From NCBI GenBank assembly GCA_046299415.1, contig JBKBII010000001.1:248001-312000 (forward strand): a DNA stretch of 64,000 nucleotides. Direction: 5' to 3'. Of this stretch, positions 34,199 through 43,414 are shown piece by piece. The stretch's first letter is position 1, and every line of letters begins with the position of its first letter. The notes beneath the pieces are model-generated. The model was not told where the DNA came from. It ran no database searches and worked only from the letters and a program-made list of their open reading frames with translations. Made by a program: the position numbers and the translations under genes. Source of the DNA: JBKBII01 sp046299415 (GTDB lineage: Bacteria > Pseudomonadota > Gammaproteobacteria > Ectothiorhodospirales > Ectothiorhodospiraceae).

Positions 34199-36526
34199 AT
34201 GGGCGCGTTCTATAAAATGTTGGCGCTGCTGGCGGCGGCGGCTTGTGCCTATGCGCTGTTGGCTCCACCCGTGATCGGTTGGATCGTGGCATCGAACTGG
34301 CGCAGTCCGGCACTTGCAGGCGCGATAGTCGATTTGACGGACCCGCACCGAATTGACTTCGCCAGCGTTACCTCATCTGCCATCAATGGCAAAGATTGTG
34401 TGGCTGATCCGGCTCGGTTTGATGTTGATCCAGGGCCGGCTTTCGGTTTGGGTGCGGCGTCCGATGCGAGGCCCAGCGCGACGCCAGAAGGCGAAGTGCT
34501 TGGAGGCGAAACGCCTGAGGCTGCGCCGGAATTTAATGATCTCGAGCCCTCGCGTGTCGAGCCGCTGTGTGCTGAGCCGTGGCCCGAGCGATGGACTTTG
34601 CAGGTCATTCGTGAGCCGCTGGAGCTGCAACGGGGCGTCTGGCGATCGCAGGCGCGGGATCGTTGGAAAGTTGTTATTGCGAGCCCCGCTGAGCGTGACT
34701 CAGCGGATCCAGATCTGGTAGCGCCGGATCGTGTGATGCCGAGCGAGGTCGTGCTGGAGTCACAAAGCTACATTTTTCATCATTGGTTTGGACCGCGAGC
34801 CATGGCTCGGGTCGTCGTGATGTCGCCGGATGAGTCGCCTGCCCATGCGCATGCGGGATTGGCGTCAGCTTTAGCCGATTTGATTCGTCAGGCCGAACCG
34901 GTGATCGAGGCTCGCGTTGGATTGCGGGGAACGTTGACGTCGCAGGTTTCGTTTTCACCGGTGCGGTTGCGTTTTGCGGCGCTCGGGGGTGCGATATCCG
35001 CAGGGCCGTTCGAGGTGTTGGAAACGGGGCCAACGACCGTGCAGATGGCGTTGGCCGATGATGACCGACTCTTCGCGGCGACCTCGGAGTCGTTGCGGCT
35101 GACCCCTTCTGAGGTCGGTTTATCGACCGCATCGACACCACAATTAAACCCGCTGCTGACGGCCCGTTCGGCGGCCCCCTACGTTCACGTCGACGATGCC
35201 GGTCTCTCGCTGCGATTGCGTGACGCCGCGGCGACCTTCGGTGAACGTTCACCGGGAATCGACCTTGCCTTGCGCTTGACGCTGGCCGACTTGTCTTGGG
35301 TTGCGTCGCAAGATCCGGGGTCGACCGGACTTGCAGGCGAAGACGTGGCCATGAAGACGTCCAAGGGTGTTGCGTCGCCGTCAATCGCGACTGCGGGCGA
35401 GCTGCAGGGCTTGCAGGTCGATTTGTTGAGTGCCGTGCAGCAGGACCGGCGGGACCTCCAGCTTCGAGTGGCGCTCGGTGGCGCGGAGATTGTCAGCCGT
35501 GCGTTCGTGTCCAGTTCGATGGGTTCTGCGCAGGACGCGGATGAACATGAGTTCGATGCATCGTCGTCACGTACGTCCGCCGCTACACGCCAGCCTGACG
35601 TCGATTCAAGGGGTGTGTCGGACGCACGGGTGGCTGATGACAGGCGACGATTCGAGATGGGTCCGAGTCGGTTGCGCCTTGAGGCACGGCGGCTGGACGC
35701 GCACATGGCAGCAGTCGTGGTGCAGGACGCGGTGTCGCGACTTCGGATGTTCGATTCTGCAGATGGGAATCAGCCGAAATCAGGGCTCGCGGAGATCACG
35801 AGTGCCGACGACGAGACGTTCGCGAACGTGTTAACAGCTGCTCGGTGGATCGAGTTTTGGCAGGCGTCTGCTTTGCGGGGTGCAGCAATCGAAGGCGTGG
35901 CCGAGCTCAATGGGCCATTTGTGATGAGGGCTCAGAGGCTTGCGGATGACGCGAGTAGACGGAAGTCGAGGCGAGCCACGGAGAGTATCGCAAAGGAGCT
36001 TGATTCGGCGGCACCAAAATGGGCCGCTCCGGGATTGGGACAATCGCGATCGGTGACTCAGGTGCGCCTACAGGCTCAGGTCGTTGGCACGCCAGAGCAG
36101 GTTCGTTTGCGCCCGCTTGAAACACTCGAGGTTCGCCTTGGTGTGGCGTTGCCAATCGCGGCTGGCGACGACGATGAGGCACGAGCGGCAACGGGTCGCG
36201 AGGCTTCGGAAGCATTGTCGACGGCCGAGGAATCGGAGGCATCGATGGAGTTGCACGATCCGGCCACGCCGGTGTTGCGGCCGACTGCGCCATGGTGGCC
36301 GTGGCCGATGGATTGGTGGTCCTATGATGACGATGCGGCGTCGATCATGCTGCATCTACGCGACGAGCAGCTGGTGGTCGCGCCTTACAGACGAGACCAT
36401 GCGGGCATGCGCGCGCTGTCTGTCGACAGACGAAACGCCGACCCGGATGCACATGAGGCTGAAACGGTTGACCGCACGGGTGAATGGCTTGGGTGGTGGT
36501 TCGAGCGTGGCGGTGGCATGTTTTGA
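34199..36526 (+). CDS. Unknown large single-pass membrane protein coupled to the M50 protease
   Basis: I do not recognise this gene's family. From ATG 34199 it encodes 775 residues; an in-frame TTG at 34157 overlapping the protease stop is an alternative start. One hydrophobic helix (MLALLAAAACAYALLAPPVIGWIV) lies at the N-terminus, so the rest is probably periplasmic. There follow Ala/Glu/Ser-rich stretches alternating with Val/Leu-Arg beta-like segments (SPVRLRFAALGGAISAGPFEVL; VRLRPLETLEVRLGV) and a Trp-rich end (PWWPWPMDWWSYDDD). A distant DUF945-like relation is imaginable but not supported. It is a candidate substrate or partner of the adjacent protease. Confidence 0.75.
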   Translation: MGAFYKMLALLAAAACAYALLAPPVIGWIVASNWRSPALAGAIVDLTDPHRIDFASVTSSAINGKDCVADPARFDVDPGPAFGLGAASDARPSATPEGEVLGGETPEAAPEFNDLEPSRVEPLCAEPWPERWTLQVIREPLELQRGVWRSQARDRWKVVIASPAERDSADPDLVAPDRVMPSEVVLESQSYIFHHWFGPRAMARVVVMSPDESPAHAHAGLASALADLIRQAEPVIEARVGLRGTLTSQVSFSPVRLRFAALGGAISAGPFEVLETGPTTVQMALADDDRLFAATSESLRLTPSEVGLSTASTPQLNPLLTARSAAPYVHVDDAGLSLRLRDAAATFGERSPGIDLALRLTLADLSWVASQDPGSTGLAGEDVAMKTSKGVASPSIATAGELQGLQVDLLSAVQQDRRDLQLRVALGGAEIVSRAFVSSSMGSAQDADEHEFDASSSRTSAATRQPDVDSRGVSDARVADDRRRFEMGPSRLRLEARRLDAHMAAVVVQDAVSRLRMFDSADGNQPKSGLAEITSADDETFANVLTAARWIEFWQASALRGAAIEGVAELNGPFVMRAQRLADDASRRKSRRATESIAKELDSAAPKWAAPGLGQSRSVTQVRLQAQVVGTPEQVRLRPLETLEVRLGVALPIAAGDDDEARAATGREASEALSTAEESEASMELHDPATPVLRPTAPWWPWPMDWWSYDDDAASIMLHLRDEQLVVAPYRRDHAGMRALSVDRRNADPDAHEAETVDRTGEWLGWWFERGGGMF

Positions 36527-37167
36527 TGCGACTGGATAGTCCGTGCAACGATCGATCATTGACGTCGGCCTCAACGTAGTCTGCCCGACACTTGTCATGC
36601 GCTTATCATTAACAGACCGGTCATCGAGTCTGAGACTTCACAGCATTCCTTCGCGAACGCGAGCTTCGAGTTGGGAAGGACAGGTGGGAGGTGGCGGCAT
36701 CGCCAGAGTCTGTGGGTTTCAAGAGGCTACCATCGACCGGGTGGCAAATCGGTCGCTTTTTGTTCGACCGGCGGCATTCGTTTTTGACATTCAATTCAGA
36801 CGCAGTCGGTTGAGGTTGTCGTGCCGATAGCCTGGCCATTCGGTCGCCGGCTTCGGCCCGGTTGTTGTGATGGTGAGAGGTTTCGTGCGAGCAGAATCCG
36901 AAGTCTCTGGCCGCGAGGATTTAATGGAATCTGGCATTCGATGAAGTCCTAGGCTGATAGGGCTGTGGAGTCGACATCGCCTGGAGCGTGACCACACGGT
37001 GGCGTCACGACGAGCCGTCTTCGCAACTCAGGGCGATCACAACGCAAGGGCCCTAAACTCAGGCCCTTCTTTATCCGGGTCTTTTGATAGCCGGAACCTT
37101 GAGACCTGACGTTTTCACGCCCTGAGGGTATGAGGGGGCGACGTCGGGCCATTCGTTTTGATGGGAT
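36527..37167. other. Intergenic region before trpS
   Basis: About 640 bases with no recognised gene. A good hairpin lies at 37046-37068. The trpS promoter must lie in it; no clear trp-related leader peptide was seen. Confidence 0.45.
37046..37074 (+). terminator. Terminator-like hairpin upstream of trpS
   Basis: AAGGGCC (37046-37052) / GGCCCTT (37062-37068) with a 9-base loop, followed by CTTTAT. It could end the transcript of the large membrane protein or attenuate trpS, which starts about 100 bases later. Confidence 0.5.
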
Positions 37168-38397
37168 ATGAGGATTGTTGTGGTACGACAACAAGAGAAT
37201 CAGCGCGTTTTGTCAGGTATGCGGCCGACGGGTCGTCTTCATCTCGGGCATTTCCACGGGGTGTTGAAGAACTGGGTCGAACTGCAGCATTCGCACGAAT
37301 GCTTTTTCTTTGTGGCCGACTGGCATGCGTTGACGACGCTGTACGACGATCCATCCGGGATCGAAACTCACGTCGTGGACATGGTGATCGACTGGCTCGC
37401 CGCAGGTGTCAGCCCGTCGGCGGCTACGTTGTTTGTGCAGTCACGGGTGCCCGAGCATGCCGAACTGCATCTGCTGCTCTCGATGATCACGCCGCTGGGC
37501 TGGCTGGAACGCGTGCCGAGTTTCAAGGATCAACAGGAGCAGTTGCGCGAGAAAGATCTCGCAACTTATGGATTTCTCGGCTATCCACTTCTGCAGTCGG
37601 CGGATGTGTTGGTGTATCGGGCGGGCCTGGTTCCGGTCGGCGAAGATCAGGTCGCTCATGTCGAGATCACTCGTGAGGTCGCGCGCCGCTTCAATCACTT
37701 ATACGGACGCGAGCCTGATTTCATGGTCAAGGCCGAGGCCGCGATCGATAAATTGGGCAAGAAATCCGCTCGGCAGTATCGCGATCTACGCCGTCAATAT
37801 CAGGAGCGTGGCGATGTCGAAGCGATCGACGTGGCGCGTGCGATGCTCGAGCAACAGCAGAATCTGTCGCTCTCCGATCGCGAGCGCTTGTATGGCTACG
37901 TCGAGGGCGGTGCGAGGATTCTGTTGCCCGAGCCGCAGCCGCTTTTGACACCAACATCAAAAATGCCGGGTCTCGATGGTCGCAAGATGTCGAAGAGCTA
38001 CGGCAATACGATTGCATTACGTGAACCCTTGGACCAGGTGGCAAACAAGCTGCGCACGATGCCGACCGATCCTGCCCGTGTGCGTCGTCACGACCCCGGT
38101 AATCCCGATGTTTGCCCGGTGTGGGCGTTGCACGAGGTTTATACCGAGTCGGAACAGCGTGAGGCTCTGGCGGCGGGTTGTCGCTCAGCGTCGATTGGCT
38201 GTGTGGATTGCAAACGGGTTCTGGGTGAAGGAATCGTTGCCGAGCTGGAGCCGATCCATGAGCGAGCGCGTGCGTTCGAGGACGATCCGTCGGTCGTTCG
38301 CGATATTTTGAATGAGGGCGTCGAGACGGCTCGCGAGGAGGCACGTGAGACGCTTGATATCGTGCGTCGGGCGATGGGTGTCGAGTACGTCAGATGA
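37168..38397 (+). CDS. trpS: Tryptophan--tRNA ligase with Fe-S-type cysteine motif
   Basis: Charges tRNA-Trp. A class I synthetase of 409 residues with HLGHFHG (residues 25-31, HIGH motif) and KMSKS (273-277). Typical body motifs include SQVPEH-like QSRVPEHAEL, GYPLLQSADVLVYRA and PVGEDQVAHVEITRE. It is longer than the ~330-residue E. coli type, resembling longer proteins found in other gammaproteobacteria. Near the C-terminus are Cys316-x21-Cys338-x6-Cys345-x2-Cys348, a spacing very close to the [4Fe-4S] motif known from Thermotoga TrpRS. Its stop overlaps scpA (ATGA), so the two are coupled. Confidence 0.96.
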   Translation: MRIVVVRQQENQRVLSGMRPTGRLHLGHFHGVLKNWVELQHSHECFFFVADWHALTTLYDDPSGIETHVVDMVIDWLAAGVSPSAATLFVQSRVPEHAELHLLLSMITPLGWLERVPSFKDQQEQLREKDLATYGFLGYPLLQSADVLVYRAGLVPVGEDQVAHVEITREVARRFNHLYGREPDFMVKAEAAIDKLGKKSARQYRDLRRQYQERGDVEAIDVARAMLEQQQNLSLSDRERLYGYVEGGARILLPEPQPLLTPTSKMPGLDGRKMSKSYGNTIALREPLDQVANKLRTMPTDPARVRRHDPGNPDVCPVWALHEVYTESEQREALAAGCRSASIGCVDCKRVLGEGIVAELEPIHERARAFEDDPSVVRDILNEGVETAREEARETLDIVRRAMGVEYVR

Positions 38398-39350
38398 CGT
38401 CGACCGAAGCGGGCGCTACGGGTGACGAGGATAACAAGACCGCTCCCGCGGATCTTTCGCAGGATCACGCAGGCACTCAGGCTCGCGAGTCGTCTGCAGG
38501 TGAGGGGGGATTCGTCGCGCGCGTTGGCGATACCGCGTTGTCGCAGTTGCCTGAAGATTTGTATATCCCTCCAGATGCCCTTCGAGTTTTTCTCGATCGT
38601 TTCGAGGGGCCGCTTGATTTGTTGCTGTATCTGATCCGCAAACAGAACTTCGATATTCTCGAGATTCCGATACAGCGCATCACGGCGCAGTACATGGCCT
38701 ACATCGAATTGATGCAGGCGATGCGCTTTGAGCTGGCGGGCGAATATCTTGTGATGGCGGCGCTGCTCGCCGAGATCAAATCGCGCATGTTGTTGCCGCG
38801 CCCCCCGGCTGCAGACGAGGACGAGGAGGATCCGCGTGTTCGATTGCTCCGTCAGCTCGAAGAGTACGAACGTTTCAAGGATGCAGCCGAACGTTTGTCG
38901 TTGATGCCGCGACTCGATCGGGAGTGGTTTTCGGTATCGGTGGATCGTTGCAGTTTGCCCGCGCCGCCGATGCCGGTTCCTGAGCTCGATGAGCTTCTCA
39001 ATGCTATGGCTGGGGTGTTGGCGCGAGCGCGTTTGACGCGCCATCACGCGATTGCGGCTGAGTCTTTATCGGTTCGTGAGCGCATGTCGCTGGTTTTGGC
39101 TAAGCTCGATCGGCTTGGCGACAGCGAGAGTTTGGCGTTCGAGGCCTTGTTCGATCTCGACGAAGGCGTAGAAGGCGTCGTGGTGTCGTTGCTTGCAGCG
39201 TTAGAGCTGGCCAAAGCGGGCCTGCTGGTTCTTATGCAAAGCCAACCGTTTACACCTCTGACGCTGCGCCGCGCTCCACGTTCGGCCGTGGGCGAACGAG
39301 AGCTCGATCGGTTGCTCGACGGTCTGGTCGCAGTCTCCGATGAGCGATGA
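38394..39350 (+). CDS. scpA: Segregation and condensation protein A
   Basis: The kleisin subunit of the SMC-ScpAB (or MksB-like) chromosome condensation complex. 318 residues. A polar N-terminal extension of about 55 residues precedes the conserved FLDRFEGPLDLLLYLIRKQNFDILEIPI block. ELAGEYLVMAALLAEIKSRMLLP and the C-terminal winged-helix region (VVSLLAALELAKAGLLVLMQSQPFTPLTL) complete the family pattern. The start overlaps the trpS stop by four bases. No smc gene is in the window. Confidence 0.95.
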   Translation: MTSTEAGATGDEDNKTAPADLSQDHAGTQARESSAGEGGFVARVGDTALSQLPEDLYIPPDALRVFLDRFEGPLDLLLYLIRKQNFDILEIPIQRITAQYMAYIELMQAMRFELAGEYLVMAALLAEIKSRMLLPRPPAADEDEEDPRVRLLRQLEEYERFKDAAERLSLMPRLDREWFSVSVDRCSLPAPPMPVPELDELLNAMAGVLARARLTRHHAIAAESLSVRERMSLVLAKLDRLGDSESLAFEALFDLDEGVEGVVVSLLAALELAKAGLLVLMQSQPFTPLTLRRAPRSAVGERELDRLLDGLVAVSDER

Positions 39351-39712
39351 GTCTTGATGGGGCGCCAAAGACGGCCGTGAAAAGGGATGTGGCGTAAGGT
39401 ATCCGTGGTGCGGGTGCGAGACACCGACCAACAAGGCGCCTACCGACGTTGCCAGTCGTGAGATGAGGGCGCGAGTGCCGTGCGCCGCAGCGATTCGTGC
39501 TCCGCGATTGCCCTGGTGTTCTCTCAGGCGATGCGATTGCGGTGTTCTCAGTGCTGACTGGCCGACGTCATCGGACGAGACAGAATGTGCTGTGGGAGTC
39601 GTCGGCTGCGAGATGATGCAATGAAGCGGTTGATGCTTAAGCTGGATTGCGCTTCTTGACAGTTGTCACGAAGGATCGCTCGGCAGGCGGACTGCATGGA
39701 ACTTGGACCAGA
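39351..39712. other. Intergenic region scpA-scpB
   Basis: About 360 bases separate two genes that usually abut or overlap. No gene, repeat or hairpin was recognised. If scpB started at the TTG 39647 the gap would shrink by 66 bases. Confidence 0.45.
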
Positions 39713-40501
39713 ATGGCTGATAACAGTGAAGACTGTGAACCGACGGTGTCGGACACAGGTAAAGAATGGGGTTGGGTTGGGCAGGTGCTGACGGACGACG
39801 ATGCGCTGGAGGCCATGTTGTTTGCGGCCGGTGAGCCGGTGCGCCGGGCGCGATTGATCGCGGCTTTCTCGAACTGGCTGGGCGCCACGGACTCTTCTTC
39901 CGTCGACCAGGCCGCGGGGTCGAGTGCTGCGGATGACGCCGCTTCAGCAGGCGAGGCGACGGTGGCGCAGCGGGTCGATGCCGCGCTCGAGGCTCTGCGG
40001 GCGCGCCATGCCGGACATGGCGTCGAACTGGTGGAGACGGCCGGCGGGTTTTGGTTTCGCACGCCGGCGCGCTGTGCCGACGCAGTGAGAGCGTTACTTC
40101 CCGAGCGTCCGGCGCGCCCTTCGCGTGCTTTGCTTGAAACACTGGCGGTCATCGCATATCGCCAACCGGTGACTCGTGGCGAAATCGAAGACGTTCGTGG
40201 CGTTGCGGTGGGCGCGTCGATTGTTCGCAGTCTGCTTGATCGCGAGTGGATACGGGTGATCGGTCATCTAGAAACACCCGGCCGACCGGCGTTGTTTGCG
40301 ACGACTCAACGCTTTCTCGACGATCTGGGCTTGAAACGTCTTGATGAGCTGCCGCCCCTTGAGGAACTGCGCGCGCGGGGTCGTGATGCGGTGGATCGCG
40401 CTGAACTCTCGGATGCGGCGCTCCGGCGCAAGGCCACATCTGAAGCGGCCGCGGTCGAGATCGGTTCCGGTGCGGGCGATGAGGCCTGGGGCGGCGACTG
40501 A
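39713..40501 (+). CDS. scpB: Segregation and condensation protein B
   Basis: The winged-helix partner of ScpA in the SMC complex. I take ATG 39713 (262 residues); the frame is open to a TTG at 39647. Conserved parts are DALEAMLFAAGEPV near the N-terminus, RVDAALEALRARHAGHGVELVETAGGF, and RALLETLAVIAYRQPVTRGEIEDVRGV followed by LLDREWIRVIGHLETPGRP and FATTQRFLDDLGL. An Ala/Ser-rich insertion (about residues 45-75) and a polar tail make it longer than usual. No strong ribosome site marks the start. Confidence 0.93.
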   Translation: MADNSEDCEPTVSDTGKEWGWVGQVLTDDDALEAMLFAAGEPVRRARLIAAFSNWLGATDSSSVDQAAGSSAADDAASAGEATVAQRVDAALEALRARHAGHGVELVETAGGFWFRTPARCADAVRALLPERPARPSRALLETLAVIAYRQPVTRGEIEDVRGVAVGASIVRSLLDREWIRVIGHLETPGRPALFATTQRFLDDLGLKRLDELPPLEELRARGRDAVDRAELSDAALRRKATSEAAAVEIGSGAGDEAWGGD

Positions 40502-40852
40502 CTGCTCTTGGACGCGAAACGCCCGAAGCGGCCCTGCAGGGCAGCCTTCCCACGGGCCATCTGAATGAGTCCAATCCCGATGTCTCGAACCACGTCGATC
40601 AGGAAGCGTCATTTGCGATCGCGTCCATGGGCGTAATGGCTCCAAGATCGGACAGGGTCGAGTCTTGGTCACATTAATTTTGCATGACGATGGCTCTGAG
40701 CTGATCGAACATCTTTTGAAGGTCGCAGGATCGAGATCAATCGGCCCCCGATGAATGAAAAGTGACGCGCCTCTTGGCCGGGTCTTGCCGTTGGTTTGTG
40801 GGCTGTGTGGTGTTGGGCGGCGGTCACCGAGAGGTTTTGATTCGCCGTTCCG
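40502..40852. other. Convergent intergenic region scpB/moaB
   Basis: About 350 bases. It contains the perfect palindrome GCCCTGCAGGGC (40531-40542). No T-run hairpin or gene recognised. Confidence 0.4.
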
Positions 40853-41401
40853 TCAGACTTCCTTCAGCCGTGGCATCAGCATGGTGAGATTGCAGGGGGC
40901 GGTGTCGATATTGAGCTGGCTTTCAATGAGTCGATCCCAGGCAGTGCGACATGCACCGCTCGACCCCGGCAGAACAAATACGAAGGTGCCGTTGGCCACG
41001 CCCGCCAAGGCACGGGATTGCAGCGACGATGTTCCGATCTCGTCAAAAGAGATGGCGCGGAACAATTCACCGAAGCCGTCGATGGTTTTGTCGAGTAAAG
41101 GTGCGATCGCCTCCGGCGTACCGTCGCGGCCGGTCAGACCCGTTCCGCCCGTGGTGAGGATGGCATCGATACGGCCGTCGTCGATCCAACGCGACACGAT
41201 CGCGCGAATACGGTAGCGATCATCTCGACAGATCTCACGCTCGGCGAGTTGATGCCCGGCTCGCTGTAAGCGTTCGACCAATAAATTGCCTGAGCGGTCG
41301 TCAGCAAGACCGCGGCTATCGGAAACGGTGAGCACAGCGAGATGCAAAGGCTTTCGGGTGCTGTCGTGGGTCTGATTTGAGTCGAGCGTTGTGGCAGGCA
41401 T
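40853..41401 (-). CDS. moaB: Molybdenum cofactor biosynthesis protein B
   Basis: A MogA/MoaB-family protein of molybdopterin metabolism. 182 residues. Motifs: LAVLTVSDSRGLADDRSG, DAILTTGGTGLTGRDGTPEAI, GFGELFRAISFDEIGTSSLQSRALAG and FVLPGSSGACRTAWD, all standard for MoaB (molybdopterin-binding domain). CGGAG lies five bases upstream of the ATG. It sits alone on the minus strand inside the otherwise rightward scpB-rluB interval. No other moa gene is in the window. Confidence 0.95.
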   Translation of the reverse strand: MPATTLDSNQTHDSTRKPLHLAVLTVSDSRGLADDRSGNLLVERLQRAGHQLAEREICRDDRYRIRAIVSRWIDDGRIDAILTTGGTGLTGRDGTPEAIAPLLDKTIDGFGELFRAISFDEIGTSSLQSRALAGVANGTFVFVLPGSSGACRTAWDRLIESQLNIDTAPCNLTMLMPRLKEV

Positions 41402-42126
41402 GGAAACTCCGTTTTTAACGCATTCAGATCAACGTTTCGGGCTTTGTTTTTTGAGCGAAAATCCCGCGTTTCGAGTGACGAGATGGATGCTGTCCGAGCG
41501 CCAATCAACGCCTTTCTGTGTGATCGTGACGACGGCGATCGGATCGATCCCTCGCCGATTCGATCGCGAATGACAACCTTAGTCGGACTTTGAGCCGCCT
41601 TTTGATGTCCTTTTCCAGACGAGCGGGGGAGAAAGTGAGTGCCGAAAGCCTCATTTTGCAGGGCTCCAACCCATATTGCGATCGGTGGTCATCTGCGTTT
41701 GTGTCCAGAATCGGTCAACTGTGGCACAAACGGGTTGGAGCGTTGCGCAGTCGCGGGGTTTCGAGAAGATTGGGGGCGGGGTGGGCTGAAGCGTTGCCGA
41801 TCAAGGATTGTTTCGTCATCGGTTCGCGACCGTTTCAATGGAATCGAGGCGTTTTGTCGAATGGATGCTGATGTTGTCGTCGATCGTCAATCTGCGTGCG
41901 TGGTCGAAATTCTGCGCCTGAGTGCTCGGTCGATTTGTGCTTGACCCGTGCAGATGATTGCCAAATAAGGGCACCGTGCACCGCTTTGGTCGGCGTTCAG
42001 ATATTGTAACGATCGACGCTTGTGCGTCGCGCGCAGAGACGCTCCAGATCGGGCGTCTCTACAACGAGAGGATTCCGGCCATGTGCCGAAGAATCCCGAA
42101 ATGCCCGGGAGGGCAGGAGGCAGTCC
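41402..42126. other. Divergent intergenic region moaB/rluB with structured leader
   Basis: About 725 bases with no recognised gene. Two hairpins in the last 115 bases form a possible rluB leader (separate entry). The rest should contain divergent promoters. Confidence 0.5.
42014..42060 (+). promoter_or_regulatory. Two consecutive hairpins in the rluB leader
   Basis: Hairpin one: CGACGC-TTGT-GCGTCG (42014-42029, perfect). Hairpin two: AGAGACGC (42035-42042) / GCGTCTCT (42053-42060) with a 10-base loop. They end 66 bases before the rluB ATG and are not followed by T-runs, suggesting a 5'-UTR structure rather than termination. Confidence 0.45.
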
Positions 42127-43305
42127 ATGCCAGTCGAGCGCATCCAGAAAGTGCTAGCTGCACGGGGTCTTGGGTCCCGGCGTGAGATCGAGGAATGGAT
42201 CAGACGAGGCGAGGTTAAAGTCAACGGGCGTGTCGCCACTTTGGGCGATAGCTGCGTGCCGGGCGACCGGATCGATGTTCGTGGACGCACGGTTCATGAC
42301 ACAGTGATCAAGCATCGTTGGATCGCGTATCACAAGCCGGAGGGTGAAATTTGTACCAGGAAGGATGAGCAAGGTCGTCCTACGATCTTTGGCCGATTGC
42401 CGAAGGTTCGTGGCGGGCGGTGGGTGTCGGTCGGACGCCTTGATCTCAATACGTCGGGTCTGCTGCTGCTGACGACCGATGGCGAGCTGGCTCACGCGTT
42501 GATGCATCCGACTTCGGGTATTGAGCGGGCCTACGCTGTACGGGTTTTGGGGACATTGCCCAATGACGCTCTCGATCGACTGACCGACGGTATCGAACTC
42601 GAGGACGGCTTGGCGAAGGCGTTGTCTGCCGTTGAGGCGGGTGGCGATGGCGCGAATCACTGGTTGCACGTCACGGTGGCCGAGGGGCGGAATCGTTTAG
42701 TGCGCCGATTGTTTCAGGCGCTTGGGGTCACGGTGTCGCGTTTGATTCGTGTCCGCTATGGCGCGATCGAGCTCGGCGTCGGGCTGCGCAGTGGTACTCA
42801 CCGCGAGCTGGAAACTGAAGAAGTGAAGTGGCTCTATTCGGCTGCTGGGGTCAAGTGTCCGCTCGAGCTCGATGCGCCGCGTAGGCCGGGTGGCCCGAGA
42901 ACACGAAAGCGGGATCGTTTCGATAAAACCCACGGAAAGAACGTCGCGAAGGCAGCGGCTCGGGCGATGCAGCGCGGTGATCGTCAGATCGAGGGTGTGC
43001 AAACGTCGGCGCGGTCTGGGGGGCGCGGTGGACAGCCTAAGCGCGATGCGATGCGATCGAGAGCGGCGCGGCAAGGCAAGGGCGCTGATCAGGATGCGGA
43101 TCAACAGCATCGGACTCAAGGTGTTTTGAGCCCTGATAGGTCCGGTCGCCGTGTTTTTGGGGATGCGTCACGCGGTTCGGTTTCGGCGAATCGTGACGGG
43201 TCGTCTCGTGGTGGATCGGCAGATGTAAAGATCGCGGCCGTGGGGGTGTTGCAGCGCCCAGCGACGGAATCGCTCGGGGCCGAGATGGGTCGAGTCCAAG
43301 CCTGA
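42127..43305 (+). CDS. rluB: 23S rRNA pseudouridine(2605) synthase RluB, long basic tail
   Basis: Isomerises a uridine in 23S rRNA. The ATG at 42127 has GGAGG upstream and begins MPVERIQKVLAARGLGSRREIEEWIRR-like, the S4 RNA-binding domain (residues 1-60; SRREIEEWIRRGEVKVNG). The catalytic motif VGRLDLNTSGLLLLTTDGELAHALMHP follows, then EGRNRLVRRLFQALG. The catalytic domain ends near residue 255. About 135 further residues are Arg/Lys/Gly/Gln-rich and low in complexity, a common but variable RNA-binding-like tail. In relatives rluB directly follows scpB; here moaB intervenes. Confidence 0.94.
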   Translation: MPVERIQKVLAARGLGSRREIEEWIRRGEVKVNGRVATLGDSCVPGDRIDVRGRTVHDTVIKHRWIAYHKPEGEICTRKDEQGRPTIFGRLPKVRGGRWVSVGRLDLNTSGLLLLTTDGELAHALMHPTSGIERAYAVRVLGTLPNDALDRLTDGIELEDGLAKALSAVEAGGDGANHWLHVTVAEGRNRLVRRLFQALGVTVSRLIRVRYGAIELGVGLRSGTHRELETEEVKWLYSAAGVKCPLELDAPRRPGGPRTRKRDRFDKTHGKNVAKAAARAMQRGDRQIEGVQTSARSGGRGGQPKRDAMRSRAARQGKGADQDADQQHRTQGVLSPDRSGRRVFGDASRGSVSANRDGSSRGGSADVKIAAVGVLQRPATESLGAEMGRVQA

Positions 43306-43414
43306 GCAGCCAAGATGGCGGGCTACACCATGGTCCGTTCGGGGCGATAGATGATCGGTCGATAGGCAACTCTAGGGCTGCAATGCGGCCGTGATCCAAT
43401 GAGGCAAGAGAGTC

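Noticed and set aside
40531..40542. GCCCTGCAGGGC palindrome between scpB and moaB
   Set aside because: A 12-bp loopless palindrome in GC-rich DNA is not strong evidence of a site or terminator.
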